A program made the position numbers and the translations under genes. The notes beneath the pieces were generated by a model. That model ran no database searches and had not been told where the DNA came from. It saw only the letters and a program-made list of their open reading frames with translations. Shown in pieces: positions 17,511 through 26,230 of a stretch of DNA of 64,000 bases (position 1 is its first letter; every line of letters starts with the position of its first letter). Source of the DNA: GWE2-51-13 sp942492825 (GTDB lineage Bacteria; Bacillota_I; Bacilli_A; Erysipelotrichales; Erysipelotrichaceae); the NCBI GenBank assembly GCA_942492825.1, contig OW818635.1, positions 744,001 through 808,000 of the forward strand, read 5' to 3'.

Positions 17511-18685
17511 TCTACACCGCCCTTTCGTACTTCATCCATCACGGCTTTGGCGACCGTATCCGCAACCCTGGGGTCAAAGACATCAGGGATGATATGTTCT
17601 TCGTCCAATTCTTCGTCCGAAATTAACGATGCCAAGCCGATCGCCGCCGCGATCTTCATCGGTTCGGTGATTTGTTTCGCTTTGGCGGATAAAGCTCCTT
17701 TGAAAAGCCCGGGAAAGACAAGGACATTATTGATTTGGTTCGGTCGATCCGATCGTCCTGTTCCGACGACTCGGATTCCGGCTTCCTTTGCGAGATCATA
17801 AGTGATCTCCGGTTCCGGGTTGGCCATCGCGAAGAGTACCGCGTCTTTATTCATCGATTTTGCCATCTCTAGAGTGACAAGTCCGGGAGCGGAAACACCG
17901 ATGAACACATCGCTTTTCGCCAAGGCTTCCGCCAAAGTTAGATTTTCTTGATGAATGTTGACGAAATCCGATAACTCGACTTGTAGGAAATCCTGTTCCA
18001 TCGCTTTTTCACGCGTTACGACGCCGAACTTGTTGAAGGCGTAAAAGTTTCGAAATCCATAGTCGCGCAAAAGTTTTAAGATCGAAGATCCGGCGGCACC
18101 CGTGCCGCTGACGGTAATCGTCATGTCTTCCTTGTTCTTACCGGTCAAACGCAGACTGTTGATCAATCCGGCTAAAACTACGATCGCGGTGCCGTGTTGA
18201 TCGTCATGGAAGACCGGAATGTCCAGCTCTTCCTTCAACCGTCGTTCGATCGTAACGCAACGCGGTGCGGAAATATCTTCTAAGTTGATCCCTCCGAACG
18301 AAGGTGCTAAGGCTTTACAAATTCTGATGATTTCTTCGGGATCTTGAGTGTCCAGACAGATTGGAACGGCATTTAGTCCGCCGAAACGCACAAACAAAGC
18401 CGCTTTCCCTTCCATGACCGGCATGCCGGCTTTCGGACCGATATTTCCCAACCCCAATACCGCCGAACCGTCGCTGATGACCGCGACCGTACTGTTGACC
18501 CAAGTCAGATCATCGATCCGCTTTGGATCGGCTTGAATCGCCAGACAAGCGGCAGCGACACCGGGGGTATATGCCAAAGCGAGTTGGGATCGATCGTCGA
18601 TCGGCGCATGTGAAATCACACGCAGTTTTCCCTTCCATTCCTTATGTTTTCGTAACGCTTGCTCGTATATATCGCTCACATCCAA
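17507..18685 (-). CDS. Malic enzyme (malate to pyruvate, NAD(P)-dependent)
   Basis: A 392-residue prokaryotic malic enzyme, without the phosphotransacetylase domain of long MaeB. Catalytic Tyr/Lys are in the N-terminal half (AYTPGVAAACL and GKAALFVRFGG), the metal site in FGGINLEDISAPRC and FHDDQHGTAIV, and the nucleotide site in VSGTGAAGSSI. It yields pyruvate, CO2 and reduced cofactor, which in this organism could feed acetyl-CoA for the fatty acid operon. Cofactor preference was not determined. Confidence 0.92.
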   Translation of the reverse strand: MDVSDIYEQALRKHKEWKGKLRVISHAPIDDRSQLALAYTPGVAAACLAIQADPKRIDDLTWVNSTVAVISDGSAVLGLGNIGPKAGMPVMEGKAALFVRFGGLNAVPICLDTQDPEEIIRICKALAPSFGGINLEDISAPRCVTIERRLKEELDIPVFHDDQHGTAIVVLAGLINSLRLTGKNKEDMTITVSGTGAAGSSILKLLRDYGFRNFYAFNKFGVVTREKAMEQDFLQVELSDFVNIHQENLTLAEALAKSDVFIGVSAPGLVTLEMAKSMNKDAVLFAMANPEPEITYDLAKEAGIRVVGTGRSDRPNQINNVLVFPGLFKGALSAKAKQITEPMKIAAAIGLASLISDEELDEEHIIPDVFDPRVADTVAKAVMDEVRKGGVE

Positions 18686-18712
18686 TCCTCGCTTTCCGAA
18701 ATACGATTCAGA

Positions 18713-19873
18713 TTAAACACCATAATTCTTGACCTTACTGACATATGCGGCTAGTAACATTCCGATAAAGATGACAAGCGCGCTACCGTAAATGGTCGCG
18801 TCATAAGAGAAAGCATCGGCGACTGTGCCCCAGATCAATCCGCCGAAGAAATATCCGATATCACTAAACGCGAAAAACAATACGTTCGCGGAAGCTTTCT
18901 CGTGATAACCGACATGACGTACGACCATCGTGTTCAATACAACATAAAGGAAGTTGTGGCAGAACCCTTGGACGATCGCCAGAAGTCCCCACATCACGAC
19001 CGAACCGGTCAAGGTTAATCCCAAGAACATTAAGGCATAGAGGCTTCCGATGGCTACGAATACAGAAGGAAGACGATAGCGTGCCATGATTCGAGTCGTT
19101 AAAACACGTGCCACCAACAAGCCCAAGAAGCTTACCAAAAAGAAGAAACCGACATTGGGAATACCTTGTTGGCGGGCGAAGAACGATAAGAAATTCGCCA
19201 TTCCGGACTGTAGAAACAAGAGCACCATGACAACCAACGAAGGAAACAAGGCGCGGGTTTTATAGATCGGCAACTTCGCTTTCACGATCTCATCGACGAT
19301 GACTTCGATCTTTCCTGATTGAAATCGTAATACGATAAAGAGTGCTGTGCCGAGAAAAGCGAGGATCGCCGTCGCCACAAACATACGTGTGAATTGGTCT
19401 CCCACGATCATCAACATACCCAGATACGGACCGATCGCGGAAGAAGCTTGATTGAAGATCGCATAGGTCCCCATGCCTTTCAAGAGTTCCTCATCGCTAA
19501 GCGAACGGGAAATCAGGGTTGCGGTGGACGTGGACACGAAACAGATGCCGATCCCTTGAAGGATACGCGCAAAGACGATCCAAATCGGATCGGGTGAAAA
19601 TGCGAAAACGAGATAGACGATCAAGTAAGATACCGCTCCGATAACACCGACCCAAATCGCATCCAAACGATGGATCAACCATGCGCAAAGCGGACGTGAT
19701 GCCAGGGCGGACAAGGAAAGCAACGATGCGATCAATCCGATCCATCGCAACGGAATATCGAAGGTCGTCAGATAAATCGGCATCGTCGGCAAGGTCATCT
19801 GAAGTGCCAACGCGAATAAGAAAGTAATGACCAAGGTGGTCAGATAAATCGCTTTGCGATTTCGGAAATCCAT
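18713..19873 (-). CDS. Major facilitator superfamily transporter
   Basis: A 386-residue protein with twelve predicted membrane helices. The loop between helices 2 and 3 (SRPLCAWLIHRLDAIWVG) is the MFS A-motif region. It resembles the drug/sugar-efflux branch; substrate not identifiable. The start is ATG 19873 with AAAGGGGGG upstream. It lies 27 bases before the malic enzyme gene and 39 after the DUF438 gene, within a long same-strand run. Confidence 0.85.
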   Translation of the reverse strand: MDFRNRKAIYLTTLVITFLFALALQMTLPTMPIYLTTFDIPLRWIGLIASLLSLSALASRPLCAWLIHRLDAIWVGVIGAVSYLIVYLVFAFSPDPIWIVFARILQGIGICFVSTSTATLISRSLSDEELLKGMGTYAIFNQASSAIGPYLGMLMIVGDQFTRMFVATAILAFLGTALFIVLRFQSGKIEVIVDEIVKAKLPIYKTRALFPSLVVMVLLFLQSGMANFLSFFARQQGIPNVGFFFLVSFLGLLVARVLTTRIMARYRLPSVFVAIGSLYALMFLGLTLTGSVVMWGLLAIVQGFCHNFLYVVLNTMVVRHVGYHEKASANVLFFAFSDIGYFFGGLIWGTVADAFSYDATIYGSALVIFIGMLLAAYVSKVKNYGV

Positions 19874-19912
19874 CGTATTCCCCCCTTTCACGATGTTGAT
19901 AAAATTAAGTGT

Positions 19913-21085
19913 TTATTCGCCGGGTTTTTCCCAGGATAAGATACGTCGTTGTCCCTGAAGTGAACGGATCTCGCTGACTTCTTGGCTGACTTCCAAGGTA
20001 CCCAAATAGTCATTGTCTTCATTGCGTAATGCGAAATATTGGATCACGACGAATTTGGGTCCCATGGGGATCCAGAACATCGCTTGGTTTTCCTTGTTTT
20101 GCTTAAAGGAATCGATGATATCCAAAACGACATGCACGCTATGTGCCGGATGACAATTGCGGACATCACGGCCTAAGATCGCCGGCGAGCGCGGAAAAAT
20201 ACGATCTTTCGCGTTATTGAAGAATCGAACTTTATCGTCCGCATCCACAAACGTGACATCGACCGGTAAAACGCTAAACATCGCGATCAACTCTTCCGTA
20301 CTCATCGTCCCGGTCGGAGTGCTGAAACTTCCTGCGGGAAGAATTGTTTTTTTGGACTGCGGTTTGATTGGCGGTGTTATGTATGCGAATCCATATTCGA
20401 AGCTCTCTTCCAATAGGGCATCTTTCTCATTGGTCGAAAGCATTTCTTGCGCGCACGGAAACAAAATGTGTTCTTCCTTGTCGATCGATCCGTACAATTG
20501 GAAATAAAGTAGTCCGATTTGCGTGTCGATCGCTTTGATATCCAGTTCTTCCGTCGCAAACAACGCGACACAACGCTTGATTTGCTGGCGTATGACATCA
20601 TGCAAAGACCACATGACTTTCAGCCCTTCGAATCGTTTCTGCTTCAGTTCAAGCACCGGAAACAACAGGTTTTCTTTCTTTTGGAAATGGATGTTATACG
20701 GGCTCAAGGCTTGGAGAAAGGAAACATAAATGTCACGATCTTGTTGGTGTTCGCGACGTAAAATCGTCGGTCGCAATCCCTCCAACATCCCGATCAAAGC
20801 CTTGTTCTCTTGGCGCAAGGTCCCGATGAAGTCATTATTATCCGGCTGCGGCCAAACGAATTTCTTATGGGATGTCATAAAGACATGCATGAACTTCTCG
20901 AGATTGGACAATACCGCATCCACATCTTCACCTTTCTCCAAACGACGAGTCATCAATTCCATCGTTTCCATCGGAGTGACATGGGTGATGTCGGATTCAA
21001 AAACATGATAAAGATCAAATCCGTTCTCCCCCGCATTAACACGACGGATGTATTCCTCCAATCGTAGAATACGTGCTTCGTCCAT
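19913..21085 (-). CDS. DUF438 / hemerythrin-like / PAS domain protein
   Basis: A 390-residue cytosolic protein. Residues 1-75 resemble DUF438; about 85-235 are a helical hemerythrin-like bundle with candidate diiron ligands (NIHFQKKENLLFPVLE, WSLHD and KEEHILFP); about 260-375 form a PAS domain (LPVDVTFVDADDKVRFFN) with NCHPAHS, a histidine often seen in this family. The combination suggests an oxygen, NO or redox sensor without a recognisable output domain. It follows the HAD gene by 12 bases. Confidence 0.8.
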   Translation of the reverse strand: MDEARILRLEEYIRRVNAGENGFDLYHVFESDITHVTPMETMELMTRRLEKGEDVDAVLSNLEKFMHVFMTSHKKFVWPQPDNNDFIGTLRQENKALIGMLEGLRPTILRREHQQDRDIYVSFLQALSPYNIHFQKKENLLFPVLELKQKRFEGLKVMWSLHDVIRQQIKRCVALFATEELDIKAIDTQIGLLYFQLYGSIDKEEHILFPCAQEMLSTNEKDALLEESFEYGFAYITPPIKPQSKKTILPAGSFSTPTGTMSTEELIAMFSVLPVDVTFVDADDKVRFFNNAKDRIFPRSPAILGRDVRNCHPAHSVHVVLDIIDSFKQNKENQAMFWIPMGPKFVVIQYFALRNEDNDYLGTLEVSQEVSEIRSLQGQRRILSWEKPGE

Positions 21086-21097
21086 GATCTTTCCTCC

Positions 21098-21817
21098 TTA
21101 GTTGGTAACCTCGGGCAAACTTTCAACAAACGTTAAAAACGCTTCGTAATCGCCGACATGATCGGCATCGATCTCCACGTTTTTCTTATTGATTAGATGA
21201 TTTGTGATCAAATAGGTTTCGATCCCTACTTTTTTAGCGACCATGTCTTCGATCGCGTCATTGCCGACCATGACCACTTCTTCGCCCTTCAACCCCAACA
21301 CGTCAAGCAATTCACCGAAGAATTGCGGTTGCGGCTTGCAATAGTGGTTGTCCTCAAAGGATGTGACATAGGTAAAATCTTCACGGTTCAACCCTGTCCA
21401 CCCGATCCGTTTTTCGATCGCGATCCGAGGGAACATCGGATTGGTCGCGATAACCAATTGATAGCCTTTTTCTTTTAAAATCCGTACGGCTTGTTGGATT
21501 TCAAGATTCTCGACGACCGCTTGGCGAACCGCATCGAATCCGGTCAAGTAAAACTCCTCAAACCGACGTTGCATTTCATTCAGTTGTCCGTTGACGACGC
21601 TTCCCAACGCTTCCATGAACGCGGTTTCGTTGGTAACGTGTCGTGTATCCGCAACCATGGCCTTGGTCGCTCCCCAAATCAAGCCTACGAATTCTTGAGG
21701 AGTATACATATCGGTGAAACGGGAAGATAAGCCGTGGAAATAGATTTCTTCGAACTTCTGTTGGTCGACAGGAAGCAAAGTTCCGTCCAAGTCAAAAAAG
21801 AATGTCGTTTTCGTCAT
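21098..21817 (-). CDS. HAD-superfamily hydrolase
   Basis: A 239-residue HAD phosphatase-like protein: motif I FFFDLDGTLLP, motif II/III region with VIATNPMFP and the lysine region before YCKPQPQFFGE, and motif IV VMVGNDAIEDMVA. The helical cap is of C1 type. Substrate unknown. ATG 21817 with GAGGTG upstream is preferred over the longer frame. First gene of a run including the DUF438/PAS protein; the good promoter upstream supports that. Confidence 0.85.
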   Translation of the reverse strand: MTKTTFFFDLDGTLLPVDQQKFEEIYFHGLSSRFTDMYTPQEFVGLIWGATKAMVADTRHVTNETAFMEALGSVVNGQLNEMQRRFEEFYLTGFDAVRQAVVENLEIQQAVRILKEKGYQLVIATNPMFPRIAIEKRIGWTGLNREDFTYVTSFEDNHYCKPQPQFFGELLDVLGLKGEEVVMVGNDAIEDMVAKKVGIETYLITNHLINKKNVEIDADHVGDYEAFLTFVESLPEVTN

Positions 21818-21835
21818 ACTGCACCTCACAGTAAC

Positions 21836-21865
21836 ATTGTATTCAATCGTTAGGGACTGTGTCAA
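21836..21865 (-). promoter_or_regulatory. Promoter of the HAD/PAS/MFS run
   Basis: Minus-strand TTGACA (21860-21865), 18-base spacer, TACAAT (21836-21841). Confidence 0.75.
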
Positions 21866-21968
21866 TTGAAAGTGGGACTACCGATGCAAAGCAATTCTCT
21901 TCAATCGGATGCATTTTTCATTGAAACGAATTCGTTTTCTTGTTCCGTACGAATTTCGAGCCTGATTT

Positions 21969-21997
21969 TTGACCTTCCATTGAGTATACGTTACACT
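21969..21997 (+). promoter_or_regulatory. Promoter of the YdeI-like gene
   Basis: TTGACC (21969-21974), 17-base spacer, TACACT (21992-21997); about 40 bases upstream of the ATG at 22040. Confidence 0.65.
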
Positions 21998-22039
21998 ATT
22001 TCTATCAAGGGAAACGTATTCCCAAAGCGAGGTATCCCG

Positions 22040-22621
22040 ATGACAAATCCCAAAGTCGATGCATTTCTAACTCGTTCTACCCAATGGCATGATGAGTTCG
22101 TGAAACTGAGATCGATTTTTCTCGAAACAACGTTAAGCGAAGAGTTAAAGTGGGGACACCCCTGTTATGCGTACGAAAGACGAAATGTGGCTTTGATGCA
22201 TGGATTTAAGGACTATTGCGCGATCTTATTTATCAAAGGCGTGCTTCTCGACGATCCCCATCATATCCTTGTCCAGCAAACCGAAAACGTACAATCCGCA
22301 CGTCAACTGCGTTTTAAAAGTGTTGCGGAGATCGAGGAGGTCGAAGGTTTTATACGAGAATATCTGAACGAAGCGATTGAAAACGAGAAAGCCGGTCGTG
22401 ATGTGGCGTTTAAGACTCCGCAAGAGTTTGCGATGCCTGATGAATTGATTGAGAAATTCGAGGAGGATCCAAGTTTAAAGATCGCATTTGAAACGCTAAC
22501 ACCCGGAAGACAAAAGGCATATCTTCTCTATTTCGCAAAAGCCAAACACGCACAAACACGCAGAGATCGGATCGAGCGATACATTACTCAAATCAAAGAC
22601 AACAAGGGCATGGATGATTGA
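22040..22621 (+). CDS. YdeI/OmdA family protein (DUF1801-like plus C-terminal OmdA region)
   Basis: A 193-residue protein. The N-terminal DUF1801-like fold includes EELKWGHPCYAYERRNVALMH; the C-terminal helical region TPGRQKAYLLYFAKAKHAQTRRDRIE is the conserved YdeI/OmdA end. The family is uncharacterised. The start at 22040 follows GAGGT and agrees with the promoter position; the longer frame has no site. It is a monocistronic unit with its own terminator. Confidence 0.85.
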   Translation: MTNPKVDAFLTRSTQWHDEFVKLRSIFLETTLSEELKWGHPCYAYERRNVALMHGFKDYCAILFIKGVLLDDPHHILVQQTENVQSARQLRFKSVAEIEEVEGFIREYLNEAIENEKAGRDVAFKTPQEFAMPDELIEKFEEDPSLKIAFETLTPGRQKAYLLYFAKAKHAQTRRDRIERYITQIKDNKGMDD

Positions 22622-22632
22622 TCAATACGTTG

Positions 22633-22668
22633 AAACCGTACGAATTCTCGTACGGTTTATTATTTTTT
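22633..22668 (+). terminator. Intrinsic terminator after the YdeI-like gene
   Basis: Stem AAACCGTACGA with its complement, loop ATTC, then ATTATTTTTT. The T tract is only on the plus side, although the convergent larC gene ends close by. Confidence 0.9.
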
Positions 22669-22681
22669 ATGGTAACTTAGT

Positions 22682-24004
22682 TTACTTGATTCTAGCTTTA
22701 ACTTCCTCAATCGAAAGTCCGTGTTCTTTGGCGATTTTCGCTAGATCATCATACTCGGGTTTACTCCGTTCAACCCCATAACCGACCGACTTTTTCAATC
22801 GGATATCCCCAAATTCGGAACGTACGATTTCTTCGCTTCTTTCTAGAGTATGGCGTTGAAATCCGTGGAAACGAATACCAATCGTTGATGTATGCTTGAA
22901 AAGCAACTTCGCCATTTTTTCTTTGTCTTGCGGCTTGCATAGACACGCCAATTGAGTCGCGGGACGACTTTTTTTCATAACGATCGGTGTTAGATAGACA
23001 TCCAACGCGCCGTTTTCCAACAAGCGTTCCATGGCGAATCCGATGCTTTCGGCACTCATATCATCGAGGTTACATACAAGTTCAACGACGTCATCTTTCA
23101 AATCCGATGTTACTCCGATAAAAGCACGGACGCAATTGGCTGCCGGGAAGTCTTTCTTTCCCATACCATAGCCGATCTTACTTACGGTCATCATCGGCAT
23201 CGGTCCGAACTCCTTCACGAAATGTTTAAGTAACGCAGCTCCGGTCGGAGTACAGAGTTCGCCTTTTACCTGTCCACCGTAAATCGGTACACCTTGTAAG
23301 ATCGTAGCGGTCGCGGGAGCCGGAACCGGCAGGATTCCATGAGCACATTTCACCTGTCCGCTACCGACATGGATCGGTGATGCGAGGATTTGATCAGGCT
23401 TGAGTTCGTGGATCAATAGACAAACGCCGACGATATCCGCAACCGCATCCATCGCCCCGACTTCATGGAAATGCACTTGATCGACCGGTTTTTGGTGGGC
23501 TTTGCTTTCCGCATCGGCAATCAACTTGTAGACCGCAAGAGTATCTCTGACCACGTTTTGAGGTAAATCGAGATGATGGATCAAGTGTTCGATTTCACCC
23601 ATCCCGGCATGCGAATGTTCGTGATTATCATGGTGGTGCTCATCATGAATATGATTGTGATGATCGTGATCGTGATGTTCGTGATGTTCGTGCTCGTGGT
23701 GATGATCGTGATCATGTTGTTCGTGATCGTGATGATCGTGATCGTGTTCGTCAGAGTCATGATGGTGATGATGCTCATGGTGATGAGAATCTTCGTTCTC
23801 TTCTTCACCATGAATCAAAACATTCATATGTGTTCCGGAGATACCGCATTTCATCGAAGACTCAGCCGAAACAACCACACCGGGAATATTCAATGCATTA
23901 AGACGACGTAGGAAATCTTCTGGGTTGGGATGGAGTTCAAGCAATGAAGCCATCAGCATGTCGCCGGCGGCACCCATATTGCATTCGAAATACAGGGTCT
24001 TCAT
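22682..24004 (-). CDS. larC: LarC, nickel insertase for the nickel-pincer nucleotide cofactor
   Basis: A 440-residue protein combining LarC1 and LarC2 in one frame. LarC uses CTP and inserts Ni into the dithio-carboxypyridine nucleotide to give the lactate racemase cofactor. The N-terminus YFECNMGAAGDMLMASLLELHP is diagnostic; about residues 75-135 are an extreme histidine/aspartate/glutamate tract, the nickel-binding store; the C-terminal half carries the conserved metal/CTP region (VCNLDDMSAE, KKSRPATQL). Unlike Lactobacillus plantarum, no ribosomal frameshift is needed. One-base overlap with larB; final gene of a nickel operon. Confidence 0.93.
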   Translation of the reverse strand: MKTLYFECNMGAAGDMLMASLLELHPNPEDFLRRLNALNIPGVVVSAESSMKCGISGTHMNVLIHGEEENEDSHHHEHHHHHDSDEHDHDHHDHEQHDHDHHHEHEHHEHHDHDHHNHIHDEHHHDNHEHSHAGMGEIEHLIHHLDLPQNVVRDTLAVYKLIADAESKAHQKPVDQVHFHEVGAMDAVADIVGVCLLIHELKPDQILASPIHVGSGQVKCAHGILPVPAPATATILQGVPIYGGQVKGELCTPTGAALLKHFVKEFGPMPMMTVSKIGYGMGKKDFPAANCVRAFIGVTSDLKDDVVELVCNLDDMSAESIGFAMERLLENGALDVYLTPIVMKKSRPATQLACLCKPQDKEKMAKLLFKHTSTIGIRFHGFQRHTLERSEEIVRSEFGDIRLKKSVGYGVERSKPEYDDLAKIAKEHGLSIEEVKARIK

Positions 24005-24759
24005 TATTTCACCCCCATATGGTTGATCATACTGGCCATATAGGCAGCCCCGAATCCGTTATCGATATTGACGACGCTCACGCCGCTGGCACAGGAGTTC
24101 AGCATCGATAATAACGCGGAAAGTCCGTTGAAAGAAGCTCCGTAACCAATGCTTGTGGGAACGGCGATGACCGGACAATCGGCCAAGCCGCCGATCACGC
24201 TAGCCAACGCGCCTTCCATGCCTGCGATCGCGACGATGACTTGCGCGTTCATGATTTCTTCGGTATGGGCAAGCAAACGATGCAAGCCCGCGACACCGAC
24301 ATCATACAAACGAACGACACGATTTCCAAGAACTTCGGCCGTCAAGGCCGCTTCTTCCGCTACCGGCATATCACTGGTTCCTCCGGTCGCGATGACGATC
24401 GTTCCGATTCCATTGGGTACCGGTTTACTCCCGACGACACCGACACGGCTTGTCGTATCATAGTCTAACGGATGTACTGTCTTGACGAATTCAGCGGCTT
24501 CATTTGACATCCGTGTTATTAAGATTGTCTTTTGGCCATGTTCCAACATGGCACTGATGATTCCCGCGATTTGTTGCGGTGTTTTTCCGGCACCGTAAAT
24601 GACTTCCGCGATCCCTTGACGCAAAGACCGATGCGCATCGACTTTTGCGTAACCGATATCGTTGAACGGTTTCATTTTAAGTTGGAATGCGGCTTGGTCG
24701 ACGCTGATTTGTCCTGAAGCGACTTGATTGAGAATCAGATAGATGTCTTGTTTGTCCAT
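24004..24759 (-). CDS. larB: LarB, nicotinic acid adenine dinucleotide carboxylase/hydrolase
   Basis: A 251-residue protein of the PurE-like LarB family, which carboxylates the pyridinium ring of NaAD and releases AMP, the first step of nickel-pincer cofactor synthesis. The PurE-like core shows GTSDMPVAEEAALTAE, VAIAGMEGALASVIGG and VIAVPTSIGYGASFNG. Length fits the family. It lies eight bases after larE and overlaps larC. Confidence 0.93.
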   Translation of the reverse strand: MDKQDIYLILNQVASGQISVDQAAFQLKMKPFNDIGYAKVDAHRSLRQGIAEVIYGAGKTPQQIAGIISAMLEHGQKTILITRMSNEAAEFVKTVHPLDYDTTSRVGVVGSKPVPNGIGTIVIATGGTSDMPVAEEAALTAEVLGNRVVRLYDVGVAGLHRLLAHTEEIMNAQVIVAIAGMEGALASVIGGLADCPVIAVPTSIGYGASFNGLSALLSMLNSCASGVSVVNIDNGFGAAYMASMINHMGVK

Positions 24760-24767
24760 GTTGTTCC

Positions 24768-25511
24768 TTACCGTTCTTTTAGATCAAAGAATACGTTTTC
24801 GAAGTAGAATGCAAATCTTCGCAAGATTTCATCTTTTTGTTGGAGCATTAATGGAAACTGATCTTTGGGTAACTGGATGCGTGCCGCATCATGGAAGTAC
24901 CTTACTCTAAAATCGGTGAATCCTAAATCGAAGAGTTCGGCTTCACACATTTCAATACGCTTTAATAAGTCCTTGGTGATTTTTACTCCGGTCGGCATCC
25001 GTGTCGCCAAGCAAGCGTAGGCCGGTTTATCCCATGTGAACAGTCCGGCTTCTTTGGATAATCGTCGAACTTCCGCTTTCGTGATACCGCATAACCGTAA
25101 CGGTGACAAGACTTCAAGTTCACCCAAAGCCTTCATGCCCGGACGATCATCTCCGTCATCGGAAGCGTTGGTCCCGTCAATGAGTGTTGTATATCCGTCC
25201 AAGATCGCCTGTTTCTTCAAACTCTTGAATAACGCGTTCTTACAGTGATAACAGCGGTCTTTCGGATTGGCGCAGACTTCGGGGAAATCTTCAACATCAT
25301 AACGCAATACCGTCACTTCGGCACCAAGTTCACTGGCCATGCGCATCGCATCTTCATATTCGAACTCGGGTTGAAACGCGGTTTTGATAAAGTAAGGCTT
25401 CACATTTGCGCCATACTTCAGAGCGGCATAGAGTAGAAACGATGAATCAACTCCGCCGGAAAAACCAAGTGCGATTTTGGGATAAATTTTGAAAAATTCT
25501 TGTAGGTTCAT
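24768..25511 (-). CDS. larE: LarE, ATP-dependent sulfur transferase of nickel-pincer cofactor synthesis
   Basis: A 247-residue PP-loop enzyme. The pyrophosphatase motif is ALGFSGGVDSSFLLY; LIDGTNASDDGDDRPG and RLCGITKAEVRRL are family segments. The cysteine in PAYACLATRMPTG corresponds to the sacrificial sulfur donor of L. plantarum LarE; a second cysteine (RIEMCEAELFDLGF) leaves open a cluster-dependent, catalytic variant. Start ATG 25511 follows GGAGG and overlaps the cbiO stop, placing cofactor synthesis in the nickel-uptake operon. Confidence 0.93.
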   Translation of the reverse strand: MNLQEFFKIYPKIALGFSGGVDSSFLLYAALKYGANVKPYFIKTAFQPEFEYEDAMRMASELGAEVTVLRYDVEDFPEVCANPKDRCYHCKNALFKSLKKQAILDGYTTLIDGTNASDDGDDRPGMKALGELEVLSPLRLCGITKAEVRRLSKEAGLFTWDKPAYACLATRMPTGVKITKDLLKRIEMCEAELFDLGFTDFRVRYFHDAARIQLPKDQFPLMLQQKDEILRRFAFYFENVFFDLKER

Positions 25512-26230
25512 TTCTCCTCCATCGGCCGCACCGCGGCTTCGATTCCACATTCTTCCATCAATTTCTTGTCATATAACATCGTATGCGGATCCCCGTCCGC
25601 AAAGATCTTCCCGTCTTTTAATAAGATCGCTCGTGAACAAACCTCAGCCACAAACGGTAAATCATGGGTCGCAATCAATTTCGTCGGCTTCAGTTTTTGA
25701 AGGGACTGAATCAAGTTTCGACGTGCTTTCGGATCCAAAAACGCAGTCGGTTCGTCAAATAACATTAGCGAAGGTTCCATCACCAAGACACCTGCGATCG
25801 CGGCCATCCGCTTCTCGCCACCCGAAAGTTTCAAGGGCGAACGATGTTTCAGTTTCATGATGTCAAGTTGGTCGAGACATCGGTCCACGGTCGCCTCGAT
25901 CTCCTCTTCCGCAATTCCATAGTTGCGTAAACCGAAAGCGACATCTTCGTAAATCGAAGGCATGAATAATTGGTTGTCTGGATTTTGGAAAACAACCCCG
26001 ATTCTTTTTCTGATTTCACCGACCGTATGCGGTTCAAGTTTGAGTTCATCCACTTCGATCGTTCCATGCGATGCGACAACGCCGACCAATGCCAAAAGCA
26101 GTGATGTTTTCCCAGCTCCGTTGGCTCCGATCAACGCGACCGTTTCGCCGTCATGGATCGTAAGATCAATGGAATCGACAGCCCGGGTCTTATCCGGATA
26201 AATGACTGAGAGTTGCGTGAGTTTTAGCAT
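25508..26230 (-). CDS. cbiO: ECF-type nickel/cobalt transporter ATPase (CbiO/NikO-like)
   Basis: A 240-residue ABC ATPase with Walker A GANGAGKTSL, signature LSGGEKRM, Walker B LMLFDEPTAFLD and switch histidine ATHDL; the Q-loop VVFQNPDNQLF is typical of CbiO/EcfA. It drives uptake with CbiQ and CbiMN. The ATG at 26230 overlaps the cbiQ end; an alternative ATG at 26251 adds seven residues and neither has a good Shine-Dalgarno, so translation is probably coupled. Confidence 0.9.
   Translation of the reverse strand: MLKLTQLSVIYPDKTRAVDSIDLTIHDGETVALIGANGAGKTSLLLALVGVVASHGTIEVDELKLEPHTVGEIRKRIGVVFQNPDNQLFMPSIYEDVAFGLRNYGIAEEEIEATVDRCLDQLDIMKLKHRSPLKLSGGEKRMAAIAGVLVMEPSLMLFDEPTAFLDPKARRNLIQSLQKLKPTKLIATHDLPFVAEVCSRAILLKDGKIFADGDPHTMLYDKKLMEECGIEAAVRPMEEK

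Noticed and set aside
22633..22668. Terminator for the lar operon
   Set aside because: The T run follows the hairpin only on the plus strand; on the minus strand the hairpin is followed by CAACG, so it is assigned to the plus-strand gene.
23620..23800. Repetitive GATGATCGTGATCGTG-like DNA that could be taken for a tandem repeat or CRISPR-like array
   Set aside because: The periodicity is codon-level (His/Asp/Glu codons in frame with larC), without regular repeat and spacer units.
23560..23800. Programmed frameshift separating larC1 and larC2
   Set aside because: One continuous reading frame covers both halves, so no frameshift is required.
23573..23911. Long plus-strand open frame rich in Val, Met and Ile opposite larC
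   Set aside because: It is the antisense image of the His/Asp codon tract; it has no ribosome binding site or family similarity.
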